The notes beneath the pieces are model-generated. The model searched no databases, was not told the origin of the DNA, and was given only the letters and a program-made list of their open reading frames with translations. Source: Bin87 sp965243255 (GTDB lineage: Bacteria > Chloroflexota > Dehalococcoidia > Lucifugimonadales > UBA3495). Taken from it: a stretch of 64,000 bases of DNA. The position numbers and the translations under genes were made by a program. Below are positions 16,842 through 24,056 of the stretch, one piece after another; position 1 is the stretch's first letter, and the number at the start of each line of letters is the position of its first letter. The DNA lies in contig CBDEUH010000004.1 of the NCBI GenBank assembly GCA_965243255.1, positions 2,418,001 to 2,482,000 of the forward strand, read 5' to 3'.

Positions 16842-16874
16842 AAAAAAACCGCCAGGCTTTCAAAACTCTGACGG
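16842..16874 (-). terminator. Intrinsic terminator in the symporter leader
   Basis: On the minus strand CCGTCAG pairs with CTGGCGG (7 bp, one G-T pair) around a 12-nt loop and is followed by seven T. It sits between the riboswitch and the symporter gene, as expected for TPP-dependent transcription attenuation. Confidence 0.8.
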
Positions 16875-16884
16875 CAAAAACATC

Positions 16885-16985
16885 TGATTCCGATTCCTAC
16901 GCCGGCATTACCCGGGTCAGGTGCAACGGTCGGCGGCTGTGGTGGCCGCCCTCTCAGCCTGGCATAACCAAGCTCCCGCCAGAAG
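16885..16985 (-). ncRNA. TPP riboswitch (THI element)
   Basis: The minus strand shows the conserved THI core in order: GGGAGC near the 5' end, GCTGAGAGG, a variable GC-rich arm, ACCTGACCCGGGTAATGCC, then GGCGTAGGAA. The CTGAGA and the CTGA...GGGTAATGCC...CGTAGG segments contact the pyrimidine and pyrophosphate of TPP in known structures. It is followed by a terminator and the symporter gene. End positions are approximate. Confidence 0.93.
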
Positions 16986-17005
16986 TCCTATTCGGTTGTG
17001 GGCAG

Positions 17006-17034
17006 ACGATACCACAGCGAAAGGGAGCGGTCAA
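17006..17034 (-). promoter_or_regulatory. Promoter for the riboswitch-symporter transcript
   Basis: TTGACC (17034-17029) and TATCGT (17011-17006) are separated by exactly 17 nt on the minus strand, about 20 nt before the riboswitch. With the riboswitch and terminator it accounts for most of the 16788-17093 gap. Confidence 0.65.
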
Positions 17035-17093
17035 GGGAGAATCTGCCACCGCAAGTGATGGTATGATGAGCGCCGTTTGGGGGTACCATCAAA

Positions 17094-18695
17094 TTGTGGA
17101 ATGGTGTAGGCAAGGGTCTGCTGCGGATATGCGTCATTGCGGCGCTATCTGCGTCGGCAGCCATCTGGCTGGCCTGCGACGGCGGCGAACCAACCGTAGC
17201 AACAGCGCCGGCGACCCAACGGGCAGCCGCTCCAACAAACACGGCCGTACCTCTGCCCACGTCCACCGCCTCTCCGCCGCCCGCGCTCATGGCAACTCCT
17301 ACCGCGACACCCGAACCCACAGCCACGCCAACTCCCACCTTGCCGCCGCCTCCTACGCCGGAACCCACGGCTACCGCCACTCCAACGCCGACTGTTGCGC
17401 CCACGGCAACCCCAACGCCCGAACCGACCGCCACCCCCAGGCCGACCGCTACACCGAGACCAACGGCCACTCCCACACCGTTGCCGCCGACTCCAACCCC
17501 CACTCCGACGCCTCGCCCTACGGTGGGGCCCGGCACCGAGCAGCGAAACATCACCCTGCCGCTTGGTGGAGAAATGCAGCTGACCATCCAGCGCAGCCAG
17601 CCCGGCGCGGCGCGCAGCATGGACCTGCTGGAGCACTCAGTGCGCACCATAGAGGAGTTTATGGGCGAACCCTTCCCGGTGCGCTACGTAGGCATCCTGT
17701 TCAAGGATGCGGTGCACGCCGTCGAAGGTTCCGCCGGCACCAACTTCGGACACGTCATCACCCAGCTCCCCAAGTATGACGTTGACGACGGCAGCTGGGA
17801 TGCGAGGTTTCTGCCCCGCCTGACCGCCCACGAAATTGCCCACTACTACTGGGCCGGCAATGAGGATTGGATAGACGAGGGCGCGGCTACGTTTATTGAG
17901 TTTATCGTCGAAAACGCCCGCACGGGCGCGCCGCTGGTCACTGACTGGTATCCCTGCGGAATTTTCGACAACCTGGGCGAGTTGGATCGAGCCAATCCAC
18001 TCAGCCCATCTATCAGTGGTTACTGGGACGAATTTCGCTGCAACTATTCGTTGGGAGAGCGGCTGTTCCTGGATTTGTACCGCACGCTGGGCCGGGAGCA
18101 GTTCAGTGAGGGATTCCACAACCTCTACCTGGCGGTCAAGAGCCGTAGCGTGTACGGCGGCATCGGTGAGGTAGAAGCGGCGTTCAAGAAAGACGCGCCG
18201 CCGGAAGTGGCGTCAGCAGTGGATACCGTCATCAACCGCTGGTATCACGGCACGGAGCCCTACGACCTCAGCCATCTGGGGGCCGGTCCGGTTGACCATA
18301 GCCTGCCCAGTATCAAGGGACGCATCACCGACGCGTTCATCTCGCTGGATCAGGAATGGCCGGTTGACGTTGAGTCCGGCGTAGACCGGATCTCTCTTGA
18401 GGAGCTGGATGAGATAGACGGCTGGGCTTATTTGTACCTGCGGTTTGAGTTCCCACCCTCTGTTGGCGACAAGGTGATAACGCTGCGCTACCTGGAGTAT
18501 TACGAGGACGGGTTTGCCTACGATAGCTGGGAGCGAACCCATGAGTTCAGAGCGGAGTGGACTGCCCGGTGGTGGCGATTCAGAGTTGGCCGCAGCCCGT
18601 CTTATGGGTACGAGTGGGCTCCCGGCCGCTATGGGGTGATTGTGTACGACGGCGAACGCAAGGTGGCGCAGGTGGAATACGAGATAGTGCCCTGA
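17094..18695 (+). CDS. Putative surface lipoprotein with Thr-Pro linker and HExxH metallopeptidase-like domain
   Basis: The 533-residue product starts (TTG) with a lipoprotein signal ending in IWLAC (Cys28), then a linker of about 100 residues built from TPTPEPTATP-like repeats, then a globular domain with HEIAHYYW (H246, E247, H250) and a downstream E262 in IDEGAATF. This resembles the zinc gluzincin pattern of peptidase-MA-like proteins. The C-terminal 150 residues look like a beta-rich domain without a motif I recognise. It is probably anchored outside the membrane; the substrate is unknown. The low-complexity linker is typical of secreted proteins in Chloroflexota. Confidence 0.75.
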   Translation: MWNGVGKGLLRICVIAALSASAAIWLACDGGEPTVATAPATQRAAAPTNTAVPLPTSTASPPPALMATPTATPEPTATPTPTLPPPPTPEPTATATPTPTVAPTATPTPEPTATPRPTATPRPTATPTPLPPTPTPTPTPRPTVGPGTEQRNITLPLGGEMQLTIQRSQPGAARSMDLLEHSVRTIEEFMGEPFPVRYVGILFKDAVHAVEGSAGTNFGHVITQLPKYDVDDGSWDARFLPRLTAHEIAHYYWAGNEDWIDEGAATFIEFIVENARTGAPLVTDWYPCGIFDNLGELDRANPLSPSISGYWDEFRCNYSLGERLFLDLYRTLGREQFSEGFHNLYLAVKSRSVYGGIGEVEAAFKKDAPPEVASAVDTVINRWYHGTEPYDLSHLGAGPVDHSLPSIKGRITDAFISLDQEWPVDVESGVDRISLEELDEIDGWAYLYLRFEFPPSVGDKVITLRYLEYYEDGFAYDSWERTHEFRAEWTARWWRFRVGRSPSYGYEWAPGRYGVIVYDGERKVAQVEYEIVP

Positions 18696-18718
18696 GCCGG
18701 GACTTTGCCGTTCCGGTT

Positions 18719-18724
18719 ATAATT
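18719..18724 (+). promoter_or_regulatory. -10 box (TATAAT) upstream of the MaoC-like gene
   Basis: A perfect TATAAT lies 27 nt before the ATG at 18752 and just after the stop of the metallopeptidase gene. No good -35 is visible at standard spacing. Confidence 0.45.
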
Positions 18725-18751
18725 GCGGCTACCGAACAGGAGGCACACCCA

Positions 18752-19762
18752 ATGACGACTACCCAGCAGAACGCAGCCGTGACCGAACGCCTGTGGACCT
18801 ACGACGCCGTGCGCGTCCGCCAGGCCGGCGGTGAAACCCGGGTTACCCTGACAGCGGAGGACATCGCCGAATACGCCGCCTGCGCCCAGAATCCCGACGC
18901 TCGCTACCTGATGCCGGCGCCCGGCGGCGATGCGCCACGGATGATGGCCATGCCCACCATGGCCTTGACCTATGCGCCCCTGCTTCGGGACGAAATCGCC
19001 GAGGCCAACGGATTCACGGCCCAGGAACGCTCCACCACGGCGCGCCGGCAGACCCCCTTCGCCAAGTGTGAAATCCGCTGGTATCGTCCCGTGTACGCCG
19101 GAGAAACCCTCACGGCCACCCGTCGGGTTTATGAGAAGTACGAGCGCCGCGGCAGCAAGTTCGTCACCTTCCGGGTGTCGGCCTTTGACGAAGCCGGCGC
19201 CGTCGTCGCCAGTTATGACTACACCTGCATCTTCGAGTACTCCGCCGGCCAGCGGGCCGTGCCGGATGCATCCGCCGACACTGCCATCGCTCCCGACACC
19301 AACGCCGTGCCCGACCCGGCGCGGTTTTTGACCTGGGAGCAGGCCACCGTGGGCGCTGCGCTGCCCCGTACCCTGGCCGTGGGAGAGACCACGGAAAACA
19401 TCCTGCGCAAGAACGCTCATCGGCTGGCCGGTCGTCCCAGCGAGAGCAATATCCACACCGACGAAGAGTTCGCCCGGCAGAACATCTTTGGCGGCGCGGT
19501 CAACGCCGGACCGGCCACCCTCTCCTACGTTGACCGGTTCCTCGGCCTCAACTTCCCGCCCGAGGCGCTCTACCAGGGCGGCAACCTGCTGATGCGGGCC
19601 ATCACACCCTTCCGCGCCGGAGACGTCGTAACCTTCTCTGGCGAAGTTACCGGCGCCGGCGGCAACCTGTACGGCCAGCGCAAGGCTCAGTGCCGCATCC
19701 GTGGGGTGAACCAGCGCAACGAGCTGGTCTCCCTTTCCGACGCCACCGTAACCTTTGCGTAA
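18752..19762 (+). CDS. MaoC-like double hotdog dehydratase
   Basis: The 336-residue protein has two hotdog-like halves. The N-terminal half (RVRQAGGETRVTLTAEDIAEYA, then FAKCEIRWYRPVYAGETLTATRRVYEKYERRGSKFVTF) resembles the N-terminal MaoC/FAS1-type dehydratase. The C-terminal half contains NIHTDEEFARQNIFGGAVNAGP, where the hydratase-2 motif places the catalytic Asp/His (here H-T-D). Such enzymes hydrate enoyl-CoAs. ATG 18752 follows ACAGGAGG. The gene probably begins an operon with the YbaK-like gene. Confidence 0.8.
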   Translation: MTTTQQNAAVTERLWTYDAVRVRQAGGETRVTLTAEDIAEYAACAQNPDARYLMPAPGGDAPRMMAMPTMALTYAPLLRDEIAEANGFTAQERSTTARRQTPFAKCEIRWYRPVYAGETLTATRRVYEKYERRGSKFVTFRVSAFDEAGAVVASYDYTCIFEYSAGQRAVPDASADTAIAPDTNAVPDPARFLTWEQATVGAALPRTLAVGETTENILRKNAHRLAGRPSESNIHTDEEFARQNIFGGAVNAGPATLSYVDRFLGLNFPPEALYQGGNLLMRAITPFRAGDVVTFSGEVTGAGGNLYGQRKAQCRIRGVNQRNELVSLSDATVTFA

Positions 19763-19777
19763 GAGGCCGCAGGAAAC

Positions 19778-20281
19778 ATGGAAACACCCGAGGCAATTGA
19801 GGAACGGGTACGCGCGGCCCTGGCGGAACTGAACGTCGCGGGCTGGGAATGGATTGAGATTGACCCGCAGTATGGCGACACCGCGGATTTCTGCGAACAG
19901 TACGGTTACGACCTGCCCCACTCGGCCAACACCATCATCGTCGCCAGCAAGCGGGGCCCGGCAGCCTACTGCGCCGGCATCGTGCGGGCCTGCGACCGAC
20001 TGGACGTGAACCGCCGGGTACGCGGATTGATGGGGGTATCGCGTGCCTCCTTCGCATCGCCGGAAGAGACCAGGGAGGTTACCGGCATGATGATTGGCGG
20101 CGTTACGGCGCTGGCCCTGCCGGACGGCTTGCCCATCTACGCCGACGCTCGGCTGCTGGAGATGGACTACATCATCCTGGGCGCCGGCAGCCGGTCGGGA
20201 AAGGTGAAGCTGCCGCCGCAGGAGCTGGAAAAACTGCCAGGCCTGGAATTTATCGAGGAGCTGTCCCAGCCCGGCGACTGA
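19778..20281 (+). CDS. YbaK/ProX-type aminoacyl-tRNA deacylase domain protein
   Basis: The 167-residue product matches the YbaK editing fold: TIIVASKRGPAAYCAGIVRACDRLD, EVTGMMIGGVTALALPDGLPIYAD, then YIILGAGSRSGKVKLPPQEL. The GGVTALAL and GAGSR segments are the most conserved in this family, which removes mischarged amino acids (for example Cys or Ala from tRNA-Pro). The substrate here is unknown. It starts 15 bp after the MaoC-like gene. Confidence 0.85.
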   Translation: METPEAIEERVRAALAELNVAGWEWIEIDPQYGDTADFCEQYGYDLPHSANTIIVASKRGPAAYCAGIVRACDRLDVNRRVRGLMGVSRASFASPEETREVTGMMIGGVTALALPDGLPIYADARLLEMDYIILGAGSRSGKVKLPPQELEKLPGLEFIEELSQPGD

Positions 20282-20422
20282 CTCCACCAGGTTTCCGCCC
20301 GGTTTGTGAATCAAGTTGTAATGGTGTAGATTACTTTCGCCGGCTGCGGGAAATGGTCTAACGGGTTCGCGCCGCCGGCAACCCCTTGTAGGGAACGCAT
20401 CATTCGCCGGAGGGTATGACGA

Positions 20423-21586
20423 ATGTCTAACAGCGCGCTTTTCCCCGTAACCGTGGTCGGCAGTTGGCCGCGCTCTGCCGAGCTGATCCGCGCCCTGCGT
20501 CAAAAGGAAGCCGGTGAGATTACCTATGACGAGTTCAGCGCGTTGGCCGACGGCGAGGTGCTGGACTGCATCCGCGCCCAGGAAGCGGCCGGCGTGGACA
20601 TCATCAGCGACGGCGAGCAGCGGCGGGACAACTTCTACTCCTTCGCCGTGGACAAGCTCAATGGAATGCAGTTGATGAAGGTGTCGGAGTTGCTGGACTA
20701 TTCCTCCGACCGGGCACGGATGGAGGAAGTGCTGCGGGCGCTGGACGTGCCGTCCTTCGCCATCAAGAGCCCCATCGTGATTGACACCATCAGCAAGCGG
20801 CACGGACTGGCCCTTGACGAGTTGGCCTTTATGAAGGAACACACGGACCGTGCCGTCATGGTTCCCATTCCCGGCCCCTATATGCTCACCCGCTCCGGCT
20901 GGTTCGAGGGCTTGTCGGACAAGGCGTATCCGACGCCCGACGACCTGGCCAGGGACGTGGTGGAAATCCTGCGCGAGGAGATAATCGCCCTGCGCGACCA
21001 CGGCTGCGACTTCGTCCAGCTGGACGAACCGACCCTTTCCCAGGTGGTGTTCGGCGAGGAAACCACCGAGACCTTTATGTGCGCCGCTCTGCCCAACCGC
21101 CGCGACCCCACGGACGAACTGGAAATGGCGGTCAGGCTGATGAACGAGACCCTGGACGGCATCACCGGCATCAAGACCGGCGTGCACGTGTGCCGGGGGA
21201 ACTGGAGCAGGAAAGAAGAAGTGCTGCTCCAGGGCAATTACGGCCCCATGCTGCCCTACCTGACCCAGATGAACATCGACCGGTTGGTGCTGGAGTGCGC
21301 CACGCCTCGCGCCGGCGAGATGGCCGTGTTCCAGGAGTACGCCAACGAGAAGGAAATCGGCCTGGGCGTGGTCAACCCGCGCACCGACGACATCGAGCCG
21401 CCGGAGCAAATCGTGGCTCGCGTCAAGGAACTGTTGCAGTACTTTGACCCCGACAAGATTTACCTCAACCCCGACTGTGGGTTCGGCACCTTCGCCGAGC
21501 GCAACGTCAACACGCATGACATGGCGGCGAAGAAGCTGCAGGTAATCACGGAGGCCGCCGAGCTCCTCCGCGCGGAGTACGCCTAG
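20423..21586 (+). CDS. Cobalamin-independent methionine synthase C-terminal-type protein (MetE core)
   Basis: A 387-residue single-barrel protein corresponding to the catalytic half of MetE. The zinc ligands are present: H255-x-C257 (TGVHVCRGNW), E291 (LVLECA) and C352 (LNPDCGFGT). FVQLDEPTL is the substrate-proximal signature. Short MetE-like proteins transfer methyl groups to thiols from donors that are often not methyltetrahydrofolate triglutamate; the donor is not known here. An AGGGT-type site precedes ATG 20423. The 141 nt upstream show no recognisable riboswitch. Confidence 0.85.
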   Translation: MSNSALFPVTVVGSWPRSAELIRALRQKEAGEITYDEFSALADGEVLDCIRAQEAAGVDIISDGEQRRDNFYSFAVDKLNGMQLMKVSELLDYSSDRARMEEVLRALDVPSFAIKSPIVIDTISKRHGLALDELAFMKEHTDRAVMVPIPGPYMLTRSGWFEGLSDKAYPTPDDLARDVVEILREEIIALRDHGCDFVQLDEPTLSQVVFGEETTETFMCAALPNRRDPTDELEMAVRLMNETLDGITGIKTGVHVCRGNWSRKEEVLLQGNYGPMLPYLTQMNIDRLVLECATPRAGEMAVFQEYANEKEIGLGVVNPRTDDIEPPEQIVARVKELLQYFDPDKIYLNPDCGFGTFAERNVNTHDMAAKKLQVITEAAELLRAEYA

Positions 21587-21623
21587 CCTGGCCGCCATCC
21601 CAATCAGCAACAAGGAGCGCAAG

Positions 21624-22157
21624 ATGACGCAGCAAGAGAATCTCAACGGCCTGCCCCGGGAGAAACTGGCCGAAGTGCTGGACTCCTTCCGGGACCCGGA
21701 CGTTTTCAACGCAGTAACCGGACCATGGAAGTCCCGCGTCGTATGGCAGGAGGGTATGCGCGCCCGGGCCTACATGCGGAACCACCAGGTTGACATGGAC
21801 GAGCCGGGCGACCTTACCGCCACGGACGTGGCGGCCAGCGCCCACGAACAACTGCTGTCCGCCATCGGCAGCTGCATGACCGTGGGCTTCGTGGTCAACG
21901 CTACCAAGCAGGGTGTCCGCATCCACGACCTGGAAGTGGCCGTTGAGGGTTACTTCGATAACATCCGCAAGTGGGCCGGCGTGGAAGACGAGGGCAACCC
22001 GGGCTACGGCAAAATTTCCGCCAAGTGCTTCGTTCGCGCCGACGCCGACGAGGACACTCTGAAGGAAATCTGGCGCCTGGCGGTGGAGGGTTCGCCCGTA
22101 ACCCAGTCGGTTGCCAACCCCACGTCGGTGGAGACTGAGTTTGAGATGGTGGGTTGA
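21624..22157 (+). CDS. OsmC/Ohr family protein lacking the second cysteine
   Basis: The 177-residue protein has the OsmC layout: a beta-rich N-terminal half, then SAHEQLLSAIGSCMTVGFVVNATKQG with the peroxidatic-type Cys84, then the second half with RADADEDTLKEIWRLAVEGSPVTQSV. In OsmC and Ohr a second Cys normally opens the last helix (CPV); here it is Ser, so the usual thiol peroxidase cycle may not operate. ACAAGGAGCGCAAG precedes the ATG. The downstream rhodanese gene overlaps the stop by 1 bp, indicating an operon. Confidence 0.85.
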   Translation: MTQQENLNGLPREKLAEVLDSFRDPDVFNAVTGPWKSRVVWQEGMRARAYMRNHQVDMDEPGDLTATDVAASAHEQLLSAIGSCMTVGFVVNATKQGVRIHDLEVAVEGYFDNIRKWAGVEDEGNPGYGKISAKCFVRADADEDTLKEIWRLAVEGSPVTQSVANPTSVETEFEMVG

Positions 22158-22930
22158 TGGCAACCTTCGTTTCCGCCGATTGGGTCGCTGAGCGCATCGG
22201 CCAGCCGGGATACCTGATCATCGATCCCCGGTCGGCGATGCGCTACCTCATGGGGCACCTGCCCGGAGCCGTCAGCGTCCCTTTCAAAAAGCTGCAGGGG
22301 CCGGACGGCAAGCTGGCCGAACCGGAACAACTGGCGTCCGCCTTTGGCAACGTCGGACTCAGCGATGACGTTACCCCGGTGCTGTACGACCACCAGGATG
22401 GACGCAACGCCGCCATGGCCGCGTGGGTGCTGGAATACCTGGGCCGGGACGACGTACACGTCATGGACCTGCGCTACGAGTCCTGGAAAGAGCAGGGGCG
22501 CGAGGTGCTGTACCGGCCCGTTCCCACCGAGGCCAAACCCTTCACCGTGGAGCTGAATCCCTCCCTGCGGGCAAGCCTGGACGACGTTGCCGAACCGGGG
22601 AGCGCCATACTGCTGGACACCCGCACCATCGAGGAATTCGACGGACAGGTGGAGATGGACCATCGGCCCGGCCATATTCCCGGCGCCATCAACCTGCCCC
22701 ACGTTGACACGGCCGGCGCAGACGGCAACCTGCTCATCGACGAGTTTGAGCTGCGGGAGCGACTGGGGATTGTCGGCATTGCCAACAATGATTCGGTCAT
22801 CGCTTACTGCCGCAGCGGAGTGCGCGCGTCGGTGGCGTGGCTGGCGATGCGTCAAGCCGGTTACGATGTCCGCCTGTACGATGGCTCCTACGCCGAGTGG
22901 ATGGACAGCGATCGGCCCGTTGAGTTGTGA
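22157..22930 (+). CDS. Two-domain rhodanese-like sulfurtransferase
   Basis: The 257-residue product contains two rhodanese domains. The N-terminal one (YLIIDPRSAMRYLMGHLPGAVSVPF) lacks the cysteine (loop DHQDGRNAA) as is normal for the inactive half. The C-terminal one (ILLDTRTIEEFDGQ, then HIPGAINLPH) carries the active loop C218-RSGVR. It transfers sulfane sulfur to a thiophilic acceptor. The ATG at 22157 overlaps the OsmC stop (TGATG), so the pair is translationally coupled and may share a role in thiol chemistry. Confidence 0.9.
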   Translation: MATFVSADWVAERIGQPGYLIIDPRSAMRYLMGHLPGAVSVPFKKLQGPDGKLAEPEQLASAFGNVGLSDDVTPVLYDHQDGRNAAMAAWVLEYLGRDDVHVMDLRYESWKEQGREVLYRPVPTEAKPFTVELNPSLRASLDDVAEPGSAILLDTRTIEEFDGQVEMDHRPGHIPGAINLPHVDTAGADGNLLIDEFELRERLGIVGIANNDSVIAYCRSGVRASVAWLAMRQAGYDVRLYDGSYAEWMDSDRPVEL

Positions 22931-22968
22931 GCGCCATTCTGCGCTCGGCATGGGTTCAGCAAAACCGC

Positions 22969-22974
22969 TATAAT
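22969..22974 (+). promoter_or_regulatory. -10 box (TATAAT) upstream of the small gene pair at 23059
   Basis: CGC-TATAAT lies about 85 nt before the ATG at 23059, in the gap after the rhodanese gene. No convincing -35 is seen. Confidence 0.4.
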
Positions 22975-23058
22975 GGCGGCCAACTGCCGCATTGTATTGC
23001 CCGCCGCGCTACCGCCGCCTGCCGGCCGGGCCCGCCTTGCCCACGCATCGGAGGTATT

Positions 23059-23475
23059 ATGCCCATCGTCCAACGTCCCTACGTGCCGCCGGAAGACAAG
23101 CCGCCCCAGGAAGAGAGCTACGTGAATCCGGGCGACATCGCATCGCTCAACGTCAACACTGACACCGCCGCCGCCCCGGTGGAAGCGCCCACGTCACTGG
23201 ATCCGATCACCTTTTACAGCGACTCGTTCCACATCTTCAGCAGCCTGTATTCCGCGGTGCTGTTCTTCGGCGAGCAGGTGGAGGAACGGGAGCCGATACT
23301 GCGGGCGCGCATCAAGGTCAGCCCCCAGATGATGAAAGCCATCGCAGTGCTGGCCACCAAGCACGTGCGGGAGTACGAAGAGGCCGTCGGCCCCATCACC
23401 CTCCCGGACCAGGTCTTCGCCGCCTGGGAACTCAATCCCGATGGCACCGGCGTCGAGCAGAGCGGCGGCCACTGA
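23059..23475 (+). CDS. Small conserved protein resembling DUF3467
   Basis: The 138-residue protein has a disordered N-terminal 50 residues rich in Pro and Glu, then FYSDSFHIFSSLYSAVLFFGEQ and ILRARIKVSPQMMKAIAVLATKHVREYEEAVGPI. The order (short aromatic strand, then RIKVSP, then a helix ending YE..G.I) is like DUF3467 proteins, whose function is unknown. GGAGG precedes ATG 23059. The next gene starts 1 nt after its stop, so the pair is one operon. The family call is by eye only. Confidence 0.6.
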   Translation: MPIVQRPYVPPEDKPPQEESYVNPGDIASLNVNTDTAAAPVEAPTSLDPITFYSDSFHIFSSLYSAVLFFGEQVEEREPILRARIKVSPQMMKAIAVLATKHVREYEEAVGPITLPDQVFAAWELNPDGTGVEQSGGH

Positions 23476-23476
23476 C

Positions 23477-23980
23477 ATGACCACGCCGCGAGAGACGGAC
23501 GCGCCGGGCGACGACCGCACGCTGGCGTCGGATGAGTCGCTGCCGGTGAGCGTGATACCCAACGCCAACTCGGCCCTGCCGGAAGAGTGGGGCTGGCAGC
23601 AGACGTCAACCAGCCAACCCAACGCAGCCACCTTTCACATCAGCCACAGCGACGTTACGCGGGTATTCACCGACGTGTTGACCGCGGCGGACTGTCCGCC
23701 CGAAACGCCGTTCGTATTGAAAAGAGACATTCCGTTGGTGATCATCGACAGCCTGGACAAGTATTGGGCCGGTGAGTCGAAGGCCGCACTGCCGTTGAAC
23801 GGGCTGCGAGTTCCCGTTGAGGGAGACACTATTAGGGAGGCGAAAAGCAAGTTGGCGGCTGACTTGGCGGCGCAGCTGCGACTGCTGCTCATGCTGTCCA
23901 CCGCCGGGACGACGCTGGCGCCGGCGCTACAGGAGAACTTCCTGATGCTGAACGATTTCCTGACGCCCAGGCGGCCCTGA
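23477..23980 (+). CDS. Hypothetical protein coupled to the DUF3467-like gene
   Basis: I do not recognise this 167-residue protein. It has a polar N-terminal 50 residues, a central segment (FVLKRDIPLVIIDSLDKYWAG) and a C-terminal amphipathic helix region (AKSKLAADLAAQLRLLLMLST). There is no signal peptide, and the hydrophobic stretch near 140 is too short for a membrane helix. It starts 1 nt after the previous stop, which strongly suggests coupling, and is followed by an inverted repeat before the convergent molybdopterin gene. Confidence 0.6.
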   Translation: MTTPRETDAPGDDRTLASDESLPVSVIPNANSALPEEWGWQQTSTSQPNAATFHISHSDVTRVFTDVLTAADCPPETPFVLKRDIPLVIIDSLDKYWAGESKAALPLNGLRVPVEGDTIREAKSKLAADLAAQLRLLLMLSTAGTTLAPALQENFLMLNDFLTPRRP

Positions 23981-24002
23981 CGCCAAACCATAACAGCTAT
24001 CT

Positions 24003-24031
24003 GAAGGGGCGGGAGTGAAACCTGCCCCTTC
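24003..24031. repeat. Intergenic inverted repeat, divergent member of the GGGGCG palindrome family
   Basis: GAAGGGGCGGG and CCTGCCCCTTC pair over 11 bp (one G-T) around a 7-nt loop, between two convergent genes. It resembles the other palindromes in having GGGGC/GCCCC arms but lacks the AAT/ATT centre. Confidence 0.65.
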
Positions 24032-24056
24032 ATGTTTGTGGCTGCAGTCCTGCGGG

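Noticed and set aside
17300..17520. The Thr-Pro repeat tract as a minisatellite or CRISPR-like array.
   Set aside because: Units are short and irregular, in frame with the lipoprotein gene, and encode a TPTP-type linker; there are no spacers.
20282..20422. Possible cobalamin or SAM riboswitch before the MetE-core gene.
   Set aside because: I looked for a B12 box and for SAM-type cores and found neither. The 141 nt contain only short GC-rich hairpins.
18629..21709. A 1,026-residue open frame on the minus strand across the MaoC, YbaK and MetE-core genes.
   Set aside because: High GC leaves long antisense frames open. The plus-strand frames encode recognisable domains with ribosome sites; the antisense product is low-complexity and matches nothing.
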